Source: Eopsaltria australis (Eukaryota; Chordata; Aves; Passeriformes; Petroicidae). Taken from it: a DNA stretch of 64,000 nt. The notes beneath the pieces are model-generated. The model was not told the origin of the DNA. It did not search any database and was given only the letters and a program-made list of their open reading frames with translations. This document shows, in pieces, positions 11,713 to 23,806 of the stretch (within the stretch, counting starts at the first letter, position 1; each line of letters begins with the position of its first letter). Location of the stretch: assembly GCA_034509425.1 (NCBI GenBank), contig JAVTVJ010000822.1, forward strand, positions 620,001 to 684,000, read 5' to 3'. The translations under genes were made by a program, and so were the position numbers.

Positions 11713-12817
11713 GGGGCTGCAGAGCCTCAGCACAGGCAGCATCCTGCTTAATTCCAAGGATTCTCCACTCCTCCTCAGTGGGGACAGGATGAGAGCCATG
11801 AGCAGGGTCCACTCTGCACCCTGCATTCTCCCCTGGGTGTCAGTGGGTTGGGGATGAAGGTGGCTCCCTGGCAGGAGGTGCTGGGTGCTGCTCCCTCCCT
11901 CCCTCCAGCACTGCTGCTGCTGCTGCTGCTCCCCAGGGATGCAGGGCAGGGGGAATTCTGCCTCCTGCACATCCCAGCTGAGGGAGGGCAGAGCAGCAGG
12001 GACAAGGCAGGGATGAGGAGGCAGCAGGGACGAGCAGGCAGCAGGTCCTGCACCCCTCCTGCAGCCAAACAGGTCCTGCAGGGTCACAGAGCATCCCTGG
12101 ACACCCCAATCCTCCTCCACCGGCTGCTCCTGGAGTTCTGTTCTTGTTCTGCTCTTTGTGCTCCAAGCTGATGAGACAGAACCCTCTGCTCAGAGCTCAG
12201 CACTTCTGGGCTTTTCTTTTAGAGGCACAGCATTGATTCTTTAAGGAAATTACCCTTCCTCAGGACCAGTTTCTGCAGGAGTTACAGATTTCCTCGTGCA
12301 GGATGGCACTGCGTCACCTCAGAGCCAAGCAGCAATAAAACCCCCCAGGAGCCAGGTACAGGAGCAGGGACAAAACCAGGACAAATTGTCTGGCATAAGT
12401 AGAATTTTTCTGGCTGTTGCTTTCTCTGCTAGAATATAGAAATTATTTGTGGATGGAGCCGCTTTCATTGGAGGGGGTGGGACAGTGCAATGTCTGATGC
12501 CTTTCGCTGTGCTTTCAAACATCTGAGTTTTGTGGCTTTAATATTACTTTATTTCATTTCAATGTTGAGAAGTGAGTTAAGAGCTTAAGAGTTTCAGAGA
12601 AGGATGTGCTTTGCTCAGGAAAACTTTTCACATTGGTTCCTTGGAGTGTTATGAAAGCAGAAATCAGAGTTGGGGGATAAACGGCTGAAACTTTTAAGTA
12701 TTTGCTTTTGTTCTTAAAAACACTTCAAAATCGATGGCTGAGGGCTGCACCACGCCCTCCTGCCCTGCTCCATGTGCTGATCCTTCCTGCAGCCTCCTGG
12801 ATCCCTCTGGCCAAGAT
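11713..12817. other. Upstream intron, GC-richer segment with CTG run
   Basis: Locally GC-rich compared with the flanks. A CTG/TGC trinucleotide run of about 7 units lies at 11909-11931, and CCCTCC repeats just before it. Overlapping open frames on the minus strand (11551-12120, 11840-12166) translate to poly-Ser/Ala stretches from the CTG run. They resemble no protein I know. Confidence 0.5.
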
Positions 12818-12846
12818 AACAACAACAACAACAACAACAACAAAAA
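12818..12846 (+). repeat. AAC trinucleotide microsatellite
   Basis: About nine uninterrupted AAC units then AAAATAAC. Confidence 0.95.
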
Positions 12847-15256
12847 TAACCTGAAGCCATTCCCCCTTTTCCTGGCACTCCAGGTCCCTGTAAATATTCT
12901 CTCTCCATCTCTCTTCTTTTCCAATGGAAAAGGGGAGAGGTTGGGCCAGGAGCCCCCTGCAGGTGGAATAAAACAGGAGATTATCAGTTTTACACTCACA
13001 AAGCTGTAAAAATTATTAAATGAAAGGTTTCTTTAACAATTTCATAAAGAAATGGCTGGTATCCTTAAACCCCTGAGGAACACAGCAGAAAACAGTATTT
13101 TCTATATCCTTCAAATGCTTTATTGCACATCATTTGAAGCCCTTTATTGCTGAGAGCAACAGATACCAGCTCAGATTCTCCCTGCTTTGGTTTTGGTAAT
13201 GTCATTTCTGATTAAACTTCCAGGGCTTCGTACATTGAACCATGAAATAGTTAAATTTTTTATGAGAGTGATGAAAATCCTATTGCTTTTGGGTTTCAGA
13301 GTATCAATAGCCTGAGCTGAACAAGCCAGACCTCATTCCCAGGCATCACCAGAGCAGGATCTGCCCTTTTCTTGTGGAGATTTTTCCACCTTGGGAATGT
13401 ACATTCATTTTAAAGGAGAGCATCTCTGCACCCTTCCAGCCACCCAGGCTCTGGGGCCGTGGTGGGATCTTGGATTTTTCAGAGCTGTTCATTCCTGAGC
13501 TGCAATTTCACCCCTTGGCTTGGTGCATTTGGCTTGGAACCAGGAATAAATCAGGAATTCTGACTGCTCAGCTCAGCAGTGCTCAAAGTGCCAGAGGTGC
13601 AGCAGAAGTTCTGGGGCACAGGGGGAGCCCAGCTCTGCATCCCAGGTAAGATTTGCCTGAATTTATTGCCCTGAAAAGCTTTCTCAGAGCTCTCTTACCA
13701 CAATTAAAAGCTCTGTATTCTCAGGGAACCCATAAAGACGCAGCAAGGGGCTGCACCGTCAGCAGCCTGGATTTGAGGATGGAAAAATGGAGATTTAAAA
13801 TCAGAGGAGGAGACCAAAAGAATCACGATAGAAAATGCAGCAGTGCAGGTTTTAGAGGAGAGGCAGAATTTACAGAAGCTGAGTGTCCCAGGCTGTTGGC
13901 AAATGGACTAAAGGAGGCAAATTTAAGGTTTTCCCTCTGTCAGGGGATGGGAATCTGAGTGCTCTGCAAAGGAAATGGAAATAAAACAATCTGGGTGCAG
14001 GAGGGCTGTGGGTGAATGAAGTGCAGAGGAACAGCTCCGTGCTGAGGATGTGGATGTGCTGTATGGGGGGAAAAAATCAGTGTAAGGCCACTGGGAGGGA
14101 TTTGGGAGCAGCTGCCACATGCACTGAGTTACTGTGGGAAGGATTATGAAACTTCAGTGGTTTAGAGTGAGATGTTTAAGAGGAAATTAATTGCCTTTAG
14201 CTGCTTTTTGAAGCTTAAATGTGTTTAAAAGTGTCTGTATAAGCTAAAAAATAGGATAAAAAGCAGATCCTGCGGATTGGTGATGAGTGGTGACACTCCA
14301 GAGGTGTGTGGGGATTTGCCTGTGGGAAAGGCAGGGTCTGGGCTGTTTTCTGGGCAGGATTTGGTGGATATCAGTGAGAAAAAATGATGTACATGAAGAA
14401 CACAGTGAAAGCAGGTGAATGAGGGATGTGTAGAGTCCTTTTAAGAGACACAGGCTTGGCGGTGTGAGGGTGATGCCCTCAGACTCGGGTAAATGTCTTT
14501 AGTGATGAAACTTTCTGCTCCAGTAGAGCCCAAATCATCTTTGTGTGAGCTGCAAGCAGTAAAATATGCTTAATGCAAGGTTAATCCAGGTACCTAATTA
14601 GCTGTAGTGCTGATAAACCATCCCCTGGCAGCTCTCCTGGAGATGCAGCTGTGCTCAAGGGTTGTTTGTGGCAGCTCTGGGGGTGTTGCTGGGATGCTCA
14701 GGGGATGCAGGGCAGGCACTTCTGGGCCCTGCTCCCTCAGGAAAACACAGCCCGTTGTTGTCTCAAGTTTTTTCCAAAGAAAACACCTGCTGTGCCAAGC
14801 TCAGGGAGCACCAAACCCCTCCAAATAAACACATATTACAGGTGAAATCGTGCCAGAGAGGGGAAAAGCAAACTGATATTAAAGTAATGAAAAACCACGC
14901 GAGCTCCAGCTCAACAAACAGCTCTGAGCTCACATGTCATGTTGCATTTGTGATCAGAGATGTTATAAAATTACTCTGGCTCTCTGCAGCTTTCATCTGT
15001 GTGGGTTATTGTGTGAGACTTGTGACAAAAGTCAAGTCCCAGCTGAGTTTTTGCTCAGGAACACAGATGGGAGTACTGACATTGCTGTCCTGGAACTTGT
15101 GACAAAATCCACAGCTCCCTGAATTCTCTGCCTGGTAAAACCAAGCAGCTGCACTTGAATAAAAACTCTGGGTTGTGCCACAGCTGACTGGGAGTCTTGG
15201 GGCACTGGAGGGAGCAGGGGGGGAGAGCAGCTGAGCTGTGCAGGGACAGCAGCATC
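12847..15256. other. Upstream intron, unique sequence
   Basis: I see no transposon remnant and no exon that I can support. The open frame at 14662-15102 (+) is 146 codons long, but its translation shows no domain and it merges into the minisatellite that follows. Confidence 0.4.
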
Positions 15257-15530
15257 TCCTGCACTGGAGCCGCACATCCTGCACTGGAACTGCATATCCT
15301 GCACTGGAGCTGCTCCTCCTGCACTGGAACTGCATATCCTGCACTGGAGCTGCTCCTCCTGCACTGGAGCTGCTCCTCCTGCACTGGAGCGGCACCTCCT
15401 GCACTGGAACTGCACCTCCTGCACTGGAGCTGCATCTCTTGCATGGGACCTGCACCTCCTGCACTGGAGCTGCATCTCTTGCACTGGAGCTGCAGCTCCT
15501 GCACGGGAGCTGCACATCCTGCAGGGCTCT
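15257..15530. repeat. 20-bp minisatellite, ~13.5 copies
   Basis: Copies of TCCTGCACTGGAGCTGCA plus two bases recur exactly every 20 bp from 15257 to about 15517, with GAG/GAA and CAT/CTC/CAC variation. Because 20 is not a multiple of 3, three units make a 60-bp, 20-codon period in every frame. Open frames therefore appear in three minus-strand frames and two plus-strand frames. These translations (Cys/Ser/Ala/Gln-rich) are by-products of the repeat. Confidence 0.96.
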
Positions 15531-16054
15531 CTGCTTCAGGCAGGAAAAGAGAGCCACAAAGGAAATTCAAGCCACAAACCAGGCTGGATCAGGCCACGCT
15601 GATAATTCTTTATGTGTTAAAAAGCTGATCTGAAATTCCTGCGAGCTGTGGAGTTTAGGCAGTGTGGGAATATTGTGTCACGTGTGTATTTAAAGGCATA
15701 ATTTCACGTATAACTTGGCAGGTGCACTGATTTGGGCAGAAAGTGTCTGGTTTTAGCTAAAAAAGGGGATGTGGTTTAATGAATTGTTATGATGCTTGTT
15801 ATAGGTTATATGCTAATTGTTATGATGCTTTTTGATGCTGAGTTCATTTATTAGAGCCCTTAAACTGTGAAGTACAATTGGTCCAGTCCTCCTGAAAGTG
15901 AACAAATGATTTCTAAAAGGATTATCTGGCATTTTTTTTGAAGGTGAACTTTGAAAAAATGAACATATTAAAGAGCAAAAGGCTGCACACAGTGCTGGCT
16001 CTCCCAGGGATTTAGCACAGGTTGGGTTCAGGTTCAGCTCCTGGGCACCAGTTT
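15531..16054. other. Upstream intron, AT-rich unique sequence
   Basis: Contains a short near-repeat of GAATTGTTATGATGCTTG and CTAATTGTTATGATGCTT at about 15780-15832. Otherwise featureless. Confidence 0.4.
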
Positions 16055-16116
16055 GGAATACAACTTGTTTAGTTTAAAATACATCTTCTTTAGTTTAAAA
16101 TACAACTTGTTTAGAG
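16055..16116. repeat. 21-bp tandem repeat, 3 copies
   Basis: Three units of AATACAACTTGTTTAGTTTAA, the middle one with CATCTTC. Confidence 0.88.
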
Positions 16117-16139
16117 CTCACTTGGCCTCTCAGGGATTT

Positions 16140-16216
16140 TATAACTAACTCTGGAAGGATTTTTAAAACTAACTCTGGAAGGATTTTTAAAACTAACTCT
16201 AGAAGGATTTCTTTAA
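16140..16216. repeat. 24-bp tandem repeat, 3 copies
   Basis: ACTAACTCTGGAAGG followed by ATTTTTAAA starts at 16144, 16168 and 16192, with one G-to-A change in the third copy. It lies only ~25 bp from the preceding 21-bp repeat. Confidence 0.9.
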
Positions 16217-16310
16217 GTTTTGCAAGTGGGGCATGAGAAGCTAACGAGGTTAGGTGGCTGATGAACTTCCCTGCCTATAAATTATGGATTTGAGGAGATT
16301 TGATGAAGCT

Positions 16311-16329
16311 CTGTGTGTGTGTGTGTGTG
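16311..16329. repeat. GT dinucleotide microsatellite
   Basis: About nine GT units. Confidence 0.9.
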
Positions 16330-17364
16330 CTCACCACCTGCTCCCAGGAGAGGGAGGGTGCAGGGTCATTAAGCCATAATGGGCTTTAGTGGGGTGGAAG
16401 CATCCGAGACAGCTCGGTGACCACATCCCAGATGGAAGGAACAGGAAACAATTCAAACAATTCAAACCCTCGGCAGGGCTGGGAGGGGTGAGCACCACGG
16501 GAAGCAGCTCCTAATGCAGCCTGGGAGGGAAACAGCTGGGAGCCCACAGAAATGAGGAATATTGGGGTGACCCTGTAAAAGTCACTTCTCATTTGGCTCC
16601 TTCTAACTTCCTCTGGGTGAGCAAGAAACGCAGCAAAGCCAGGGAGGAATCTCCAGCTGGTTTAGGAAAGTTGGGATTCTAACCTGTGCTGTTTAACATG
16701 AAAATTCACTGTGTGGCTGGTTCTTAGGAGGTTAAAACCTCCTGTTTATACTGAATATCTCCTTCCAGTATCAAATGGAGGCAACATTTCTGAGTTAAAG
16801 ACCAACACAAGGGGGTTAACAAGGTTTTTGCATTTTCCAGCCATGCTAACATCGCTGCAGCCTTAAATGTCGATTGATTTAGAATATCTTTTAACCTTAT
16901 GTCAATACTGGGGTTTAGTGTAATTTTCCCACAAGAAATCTCCAGAGGGATCTCTGTGCTTGCTATCAGAGTTTACTTTGAGCCTGTTCTTGCCTTAAAT
17001 GCTGTTTTTTTCCGCACTTTGCCTGGGTGTTACATGTGTAGGGTTGTGTAAGCCCCGTCACTGTCGGTTTTCATTACAAGCTGCTCTGCAGCATCACTCT
17101 CAGAGCAGCAGCCACCACGTCAGGAAACATCTTTGAAGTCTTTTTTTTTCCTCTGGCACTACAACCAAAAACTTGTCTTTCCTACTCATTTATACCAAAT
17201 TACTCTGATCTGTCTCCAGGCTGAGGTTGGTGATCATAACTGAGCATTGTGACAGATTTTTGTGGGCTGCTCTGGGCCTGTACTCTGAAAATCAACCTTT
17301 TGGGGAGTGTATCAGGGCAGATCCTCAGAATGATTTTATTCCATTCCCTTCTGTTTGAAAGGTG
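16330..17364. other. Upstream intron, unique sequence
   Basis: No recognisable element. A T run lies at 17142-17150. Confidence 0.4.
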
Positions 17365-17856
17365 TGTTTGGGGTCAGGTCTGGGCTGAGCATTGGAGGCA
17401 CCTCCAGCTCTGGGGACTCCAAAATAGGAAAGTCTTGGAGCTGCTGGAGAGTCCAGGGGAGACCATGGAGATGTTCCCTCTGCTCTGGAGCCAGGCTGGG
17501 AGAGCTGGGGGTGCTCATCTGGAGAGGAGAAGGATCCAGGGAGAGCTCAGAGCCCCTTGCAGGGCCTGAAGGGGCTCCAGGAGAGCTGGAGAGGGACTGG
17601 GGACAAGGGATGGAGGGACAGGACACAGGGAATGGCTTCAAACTGGAAAAGAGTAGGGTTAGATGGGACACTGGAAGGAATGAGGGTGAAGAGGGATGGG
17701 GATGGAATTCCCAGAGAAGCTGTGGCTTCCCCTAAAAGTGTCCAAGGCCAGGTTGGACAGGGCTTGGAGCAGCCTGGGACAGTGGAAGGTGTCCCTGATG
17801 TGGCAGGGGTGGGATGGGATGAGTTTTAATGTCCCTTCCATCACTCCAAGGGGATT
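17365..17856 (+). mobile_element. CR1 LINE, 3' portion, sense strand
   Basis: In order: a segment with GAGCTGGGGGTGCTCATCTGG, GAGAAGGATCC, GGGCCTGAAGGGGCTCCAGG, GGAATGGCTTCAAACTGG, then CAGAGAAGCTGTGGCTTCCC, AAGGCCAGGTTGGACAGG, GCAGCCTGGGACAGTGGAAG and a tail GTCCCTTCCATCAC. This is the standard order of the CR1 3' end, about 490 bp. Compared with the usual consensus it lacks the segment around ATATTAGGAAGAAATTCTT, and it ends before the terminal ATTCTATG repeats. Open frames across it are remnants and carry no intact reverse transcriptase. Confidence 0.9.
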
Positions 17857-19860
17857 TCCCTGCATCAGATTTCCCCCAGTCCTGTCTCTCGTGGGGCTGC
17901 AGCCACGAGCAGAGATCATCACAGCACCCCCTGAGCCACAGCATCACCTCACCCCAGACCCAGACCCTGCTGCAGTGCTGCTCCCAGCCTAAAGGAAATC
18001 TTCTTGATGAAGTTTTCCAATAAATTTTAAATGTAGGTCAGGATTCGTGGAAATCGCCTGAATTTTTAACTGCATTCAAATTAACCCCTGTGTGGTGTTT
18101 TAATTGTTCCTCTGAACTGCCTGGTGTGCTGGGTGAACAATTCTCTGAAGGAAAATGGGGAAACGACCAATGGGTCGTGTCTTCATCAGAATAAAATGGA
18201 ACCGTTTCACATCTGGGTTTAAAGGCAGGCTGAACTTCCTAAAAGGAATTGATCTTTGTGTAAAGTTTAATATCCTTGCAATCCTCGAAGTCTGAGGGCT
18301 GCCGGCCTTGAGAACTTGTGCAGAAGGAACAGTCAGATAAACTAAGGGACTTTTAAAAGCTAGCAACTCTGTAGGCTGAAATTAAACATTTTTATATCTC
18401 CCAGCTCAAAACAATCCGGTTTTCAGTGCCTGCCGTGCCTTCACTGGGATTTTCTCTCTTGTGCAGTGATCTAAAAAGAAAATTAAGAGGAAGAAATAAT
18501 TCTCTTGAATGAAATATTTATTTTTTCCTTTTTTTGTCTATAACTTCTTGCTTACTTTGGGTATTTTATGGAGTCCCCCTTGATAAAGTGATAGTCATAA
18601 AATACAGGGGACTGTAATGATTGTGCTTTAATTAAAATAAAATTAAACAAGGGCTTCTGGTTAAATGTTGGCTGAGGTTTATAACGTGTGTAGCTCTTTT
18701 TCAGTGGGTATCCTATACCTAGAATTGATTTAACTGATAAATTTGATGAGGCAGATATTGATCATTTATTTTTTTCTCCCATCTGGTGACATTTCTATAA
18801 TTCCCAGTATGTTCTTACCCAAAGCCCCTCAGAACTAATAGGGGCCATAAACTGGGTGATTTCTGCTCCCTGGTTTCAGCTCCCAGTCATTGCTTTAACT
18901 GTGTGAGCAGGAGATAAATTAAGACACCACTGCTGTAACTTAAATTGTACAATTGGAGTTTTAGTGCATGCAGTAAATTCTTATCTAGCCAGCCCAAAAT
19001 CCCCTTTAATTCCGTGGCAGGGGAGAGCCCTCAAAGGATGTGGGGCTGTTCTTGTTCCCAGCTGGAATCTCAATCCATCCTCTGGTGATTTTGAGTCTTC
19101 TGCAGCTTTGCCTCCAGTGCCTGCTCATGCTCCTCTTTCCCACCCCAAAATTTTTGGATCTTGGGTCCAGCTTTCCTCCCTGCTCCCGGGTTTCTCTCCT
19201 GCTGGATTCCCTTGATTTCCTTCCCAATTCCCAGCTACCTCTGGTGGGTTAGAGCTGCTCTTCACCACATGCTGTGCAATATCCTGGCTTCTTCTCCTGC
19301 TTTCAGTCCTGGCTTTGTGATCATCATTCAGAAAAAGCTAAACAGGAAAAGTCTCCAGCAGCTCTTAGGGATCCATGTCTTCCTTAGGAGTCATTTTAGG
19401 GAATGGAGAGGACGATGACAATTCCAGCATGATCAGATTCCAAACTTCAAACCCATGGTGGCATTTAATACTCATCCTTTTCTCAGCCTTAATGTTCTAA
19501 TTCCACACTCTGTTCCCTGGTTTTGAGCTCTATTTTATCTTCAATTCAAGATGTTACAATTTACTTCTTTTAAAAGAAATTGTCCCAGAATCACCCAGAC
19601 ATCGCGAAGAAATTTTGCCAAATATTGGATGTATCAAATTTGAGCTGACAGCTCCATCTATGCAGAATGAAAAGTGGAAAATACCGACTGTGGATGGAAA
19701 ATAAGTTGGTGCCTGAAGTTGAGATTCAGACAGAGGTTGAAAAGTTGGCAATTGGCACTTTAAGAGGCATTAAAATGGGGTTTAATGGGCTGGTTTGACA
19801 CAGCACTGGGATGTGTGGCTTTTATGGGGTCCTCTCTGCAACCTGGATGGGGATGAATTC
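17857..19860. other. Upstream intron, unique sequence
   Basis: Two kilobases without a repeat that I recognise, AT-rich at about 18480-18780. No splice-flanked open frame stood out. Confidence 0.4.
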
Positions 19861-19863
19861 CCA

Positions 19864-20115
19864 AAATCACAGAATGGTTTGTGTTGGAAGGGACCTTAAA
19901 ACTCATCTCCTTGCAGCTGCCATGGTTCCCTTGACCTGGTTGCTCCAAGCCCCATCCAGCCTCCTTTTGGACACCTCCAGGTTTCCAAAAACATCCAAAA
20001 CTTCTCTGGGCACCCTGTGCCAGGGCCTCCCCACTCTGAGAGTGAAGAATTCCTGCTCCCCTTTGGAGATCAAGCTGAATTTGGTGTGAACTCCCCTCTT
20101 TCTTCATCCAGACTC
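19864..20115 (-). mobile_element. CR1 LINE 3' end, antisense
   Basis: Starts with ATCACAGAATGGTTTGTGTTG, GAAGGGACCTTAAAACTCAT, the antisense CR1 3' terminus. It continues through GACCTGGTTGCTCCAAGCCC, CATCCAGCCTCCTTTTGG and CTCTGGGCACCCTGTGCCAG to GTGAAGAATTCCTGCTCCC. About 250 bp. Confidence 0.9.
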
Positions 20116-22082
20116 CATCCAGGCAAGGTAGGAGAAGAATCTGCTGCTCAGGGAAGGGCTTGAAACAGGGAAAGGCTTTAAAATCTGGCTTTGGTGTCAG
20201 GGTACAGTGTGTGCATCCAGACCCGGCCTCAGGTCCCTCCTGGCTCCTTTCCTCTCCTCCTGTGCTTTTTGAGGAGCTCTGGGCAGCTTCTGCAGGGACC
20301 TGGGCAAGGAGAGCCCCATCCCAGAGGCAGCAGGAGCAGCTCTGCCCATCCCAGCCCATCCCAGGCTCTCCTCCTGCAGGGTGGAGGGACAGGCAGAGCC
20401 CTAAGGGAGGGATAAACAGGAACACACGATTCTGTTCACACCTTTTGAAGCTGTTACACACAAATCAATGCTCGCAGACCTTGTTCCCTTTCATCTGCTG
20501 CCTACGACACGAGAACCGAGGGCTTTAACGTGATCTCTCAATAAATCCTGGTGCAGCCATTCCTGAAATGCTCGTTATCCAGTGAGATGATCCTTGTTTT
20601 GTCTGGCCAGGGGCTTGATTCCTTCAATAATTGATATTCCAGATTGAAAGCAAAGCTGTGTGCAGCACCCCTTCCTTGGCTGCCTCTGCCAGCTGCTCAG
20701 CACATTCCAGCTTGAGAGCCCCTGGCAAGGAGGGAGCTCACAGGAGCCTTATTTATTTATTTTTCCTACACTCAGAGCAAGGATGTCTTTAAAAAAATAC
20801 ACTCATCCTGTAAAAGATGGCAGAGGCAGGAAAAGGCAGTAATTTCATGTAATCTGCATAGGCAAATGTAGGGAAATGGCAGAGAGCTTGCAGCCCTCTA
20901 ATAGGGATCATAAACAGGCAGTTTATGGTGTTCTGCTGGAGAACAGCTCCCATAAATTACACCCAGAGCAATTTCTTTGTTTTCATTCGGAAGTTTTATT
21001 CCCTTTTATGTTTAGTAATTAAATCAGGGCGGGAGGATGGTGTTGGGGGTTGCAAGGAGCAGCAGGGACCACGGGGAGGTGGCACCAGAGTCACTTTGCT
21101 CTGCTGCACTGGTCACCCATGGGTCACCTCCCCTGGAACAGCCAGCCCTGCTCTTGTCTCACAGGGTCCAGCCACAGCTTTTAAATCATTTTTTAAGAGA
21201 TTTGTTGTCCCAGCATGTCCAAGGAGCTGCCAGGTGCAAAGCCCACGTGGCCACGGGCTGGTGGCTCTCGGTGGCCAAAGCCTGTGGCCAACCCAGGCAG
21301 GTCCTTCTGTGCCCAGGGCAGTTTCCAGCTGCAGCTGGGAGGGTTTGGAGTTGGTGACAAAGTTCCTCAGTGCTGAAACACCAGTCTGTGCTCTGTTAGG
21401 GCCTGTTTGTGCCCTGAATTCCAACCTGGAATCACCCCAAATCGCATCACTGCCTGAGCAGCAGAGCTGCTTCTCTTTCTGCACCAAACCCCAGAGAATC
21501 TGCTGCTCTGTGTGAGCTGCACTCGAGTGGATGATGCCTCCTGTGAGCTTCTGTTGGCTGCTTGGCTTCATTTTGTAGGATTTGCTCTCAGTGGGAGGGA
21601 AAACTTTGTGTTCAGGCCACTTGAGCAATTCAGTGAGCTGATGTCAGGGTTAAATTAATCTGTTTTAGAGGGCCATGGTCAAGGCTAAACCTCCACAGCC
21701 CTGCTTCTTTATCAGTGTTCTTGGGGAGAAGCTCCATTTTGTATGAAAAGAACAAATTTAAGTGCAAACCCAGACTGTTCCATAGCAAAACATCCCCAAC
21801 TGGATCTCGACTGAGCCGTGTCTTTAGTTTAGATTTGCAAGGAAGCAGCGACCTCACCATTTGTGCAGTCACAAAAATCCCAGAGGCTGCTCCAGAGTGG
21901 TGCTGTGCCTTCACTTGATATCCCAGGAGTGCTCCTGGCCTTGCTGCTGGGAATAACCCACAGCTAATGTGAGGAAAGGCAGGCTGGGAGCCTGTAAATG
22001 CTGTGTTTGGCTGTGCTGTGTCCCTGTGTGGGTTCTGCAGTTCCACAGCAGCAGCTGAGCTGCTCCAGCTCCGGGTGGAAGT
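20116..22082. other. Upstream intron, unique, GC-richer
   Basis: No element recognised. Minus-strand open frames at 19760-20461 (partly in the CR1) and 21113-21628 have no recognisable domain. Confidence 0.4.
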
Positions 22083-22896
22083 GGTGAGAGATGAGCACCA
22101 GGAGCAGGCTGTGGGCAGGAGAACTGCTGGGAGCAGCAGGGAAGGACCTTCAAACACACAAAATAAAATGGATTTAAGGTTGTAAAGAGGGTGGGAGGAG
22201 TGGCTGTGAGGGAGCCTTTGTGTCCTGGGCTTTTCCTGGAGCAGGGAATGCTTTCTGCCACCTCACACCCAACTTTTGCCAGGGCTCATTGGTCACTCAG
22301 CACTCAGAGCTCCCCAGGATGGTTTGTGACTCTCAGAAATCCCCTGGCAGCAGAGGCAGCCCCGGTGTGCTCCCAGTGCTCACACAGGAATCACTGGAAC
22401 GTGATGTGGATCAGATGCACCACAGAGCTCTGGGCTGGTGGAATGTGGGGCTGAACTGGCACTGGCACTTCAGGAGCAGTTATGGAAAGGTGTCCATAAA
22501 AGCCCAGCCCCTCCAGGGGTGAGGACATATTTATAGCTTTTAGGAAATCAGCAGAATTGATTAAAAGCACCAATTAGGAGGACAAGTGGTGGTTCAGTTC
22601 CCCCCCAGGTGCAGCCCCTTCTCTGGAGCCCCTCTCAGCACTGGCTGGGCTTTGCTGATGAAAATGAACCTCAGAGTTGTTCTGGGCCTTGGTTCCCAGG
22701 AAGAACCGAGATAGGACAGGGCCTGGCACCCCCAGGGCTTGGAGCTCTGGGATTTGTTTTGTCTTTCTGCTTAGGGAAAGGCCATGGAAAAGCACTGGGA
22801 AAACCAGAATACAATAGGAACAGAGCTACAAATGTGTGTGCAAAGAGTACACGGAACATAGAAAAGGAAAAAGGCAAAAACCAAACAGCATCAGCA
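22083..22896 (-). repeat. Arm A of an ~814-bp inverted repeat, LTR-like
   Basis: The reverse complement of this segment is nearly identical (about 95% by eye) to 38665-39479 over its full length. In the orientation of arm B it begins TGCTGATG and includes a TATAAATATG box and conserved blocks such as GGCCCAGAACAACTCTGAGG. Outside 22083-22896 the two loci share nothing obvious. The sharp TG-starting end suggests an LTR terminus. Segmental inverted duplication is the alternative. No gag, pol or env motif is visible in the open frames. Confidence 0.85.
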
Positions 22897-23518
22897 CCAT
22901 CTCCTGCCCATCCTGGAATTTTGGAGCAGAGCAACCCCAGCCCCAGCTCTGCCCCTCTGGGAAGCACATCCCAGCTCCAGGACAGCTCAGGTGTGCAGCA
23001 TTTTCTTATTTTCATATAAAATGTGCAAAGTGGAACAGGTGTTTTCTCTTTCTTCTGCTCTCGGGTCTGCTCTCCCTGCCCTGAGCTCTCAGATCTCCCC
23101 ACAGCCTTCTCCTCTTCACACTCAACATCCCAAATTCCCTCAATCCCAGACAATCTTTAAAATAAACTTTGAAGACCCAACTCTCTCAATCCCAGACAAT
23201 CTTTAAAGTAAACTTTGAAGGAGAAACAAACCACTAAATAATCACATAACAGCGATATCAAAACGATCGGTGGGGGTTTTTTATTTCCTCTTCCCTAGGT
23301 GATTTTTGGATTTAACAAAGCAGTTAAAAACATTTGAGGTCCAAGCCTCTCAATTATCTGGGTTGGAAGCCTTGTGCCAGTAATGGGTGGTGAGGGAATT
23401 GTTGTTTTGAAAGCCTCTGTTCCCAGGAATACACAGAGAGCTGGCTCCTCACCAGCTCTGCAAAGTTCATAAACTTGCTGGTTGTTTTTCTTCTCCAAGT
23501 TCCATTTTATACTTTCCT
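22897..23518. other. Upstream intron with a 46-bp tandem duplication
   Basis: Unique sequence except for CTCAATCCCAGACAATCTTT at 23139 and again at 23185 (period 46 bp, two copies), followed by AAACTTTGAAG. Confidence 0.7.
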
Positions 23519-23806
23519 TAAAATATAAAATATATAATATAAAATATACTATATAAAATATATAATATAACATATACAATATACAATATACAATATAAAA
23601 TAAAAATATAAAATACAAAACATAAAATATAAAATATAAAATATAAAATATAAAATATAAAATACAAAATATAAAATATAAAATATAAAATATAAATTAT
23701 AAATTATAAAATATAAAATATAAAACATAAAATATAAAATATAAAACATAAAATATAAAATACAAAATATAAAATATAAAATATAAAATATAAAATATAC
23801 TTTCTC
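23519..23806. repeat. ATAAAAT heptanucleotide array
   Basis: About 40 units of a 7-bp A/T repeat, with occasional ACAAAAT and ACATAAA variants. Nearly pure A/T, with A strongly favoured on the + strand. The minus-strand open frames (Tyr/Ile/Leu/Phe only) are compositional. Confidence 0.95.

Noticed and set aside
15006..15633. Cys-rich repeat proteins on both strands
   Set aside because: Products of a 20-bp minisatellite read in all frames.
19760..20461. 233-codon minus-strand open frame
   Set aside because: Overlaps a CR1 tail in part, has no recognised domain, and low-complexity GC-rich sequence explains its openness.
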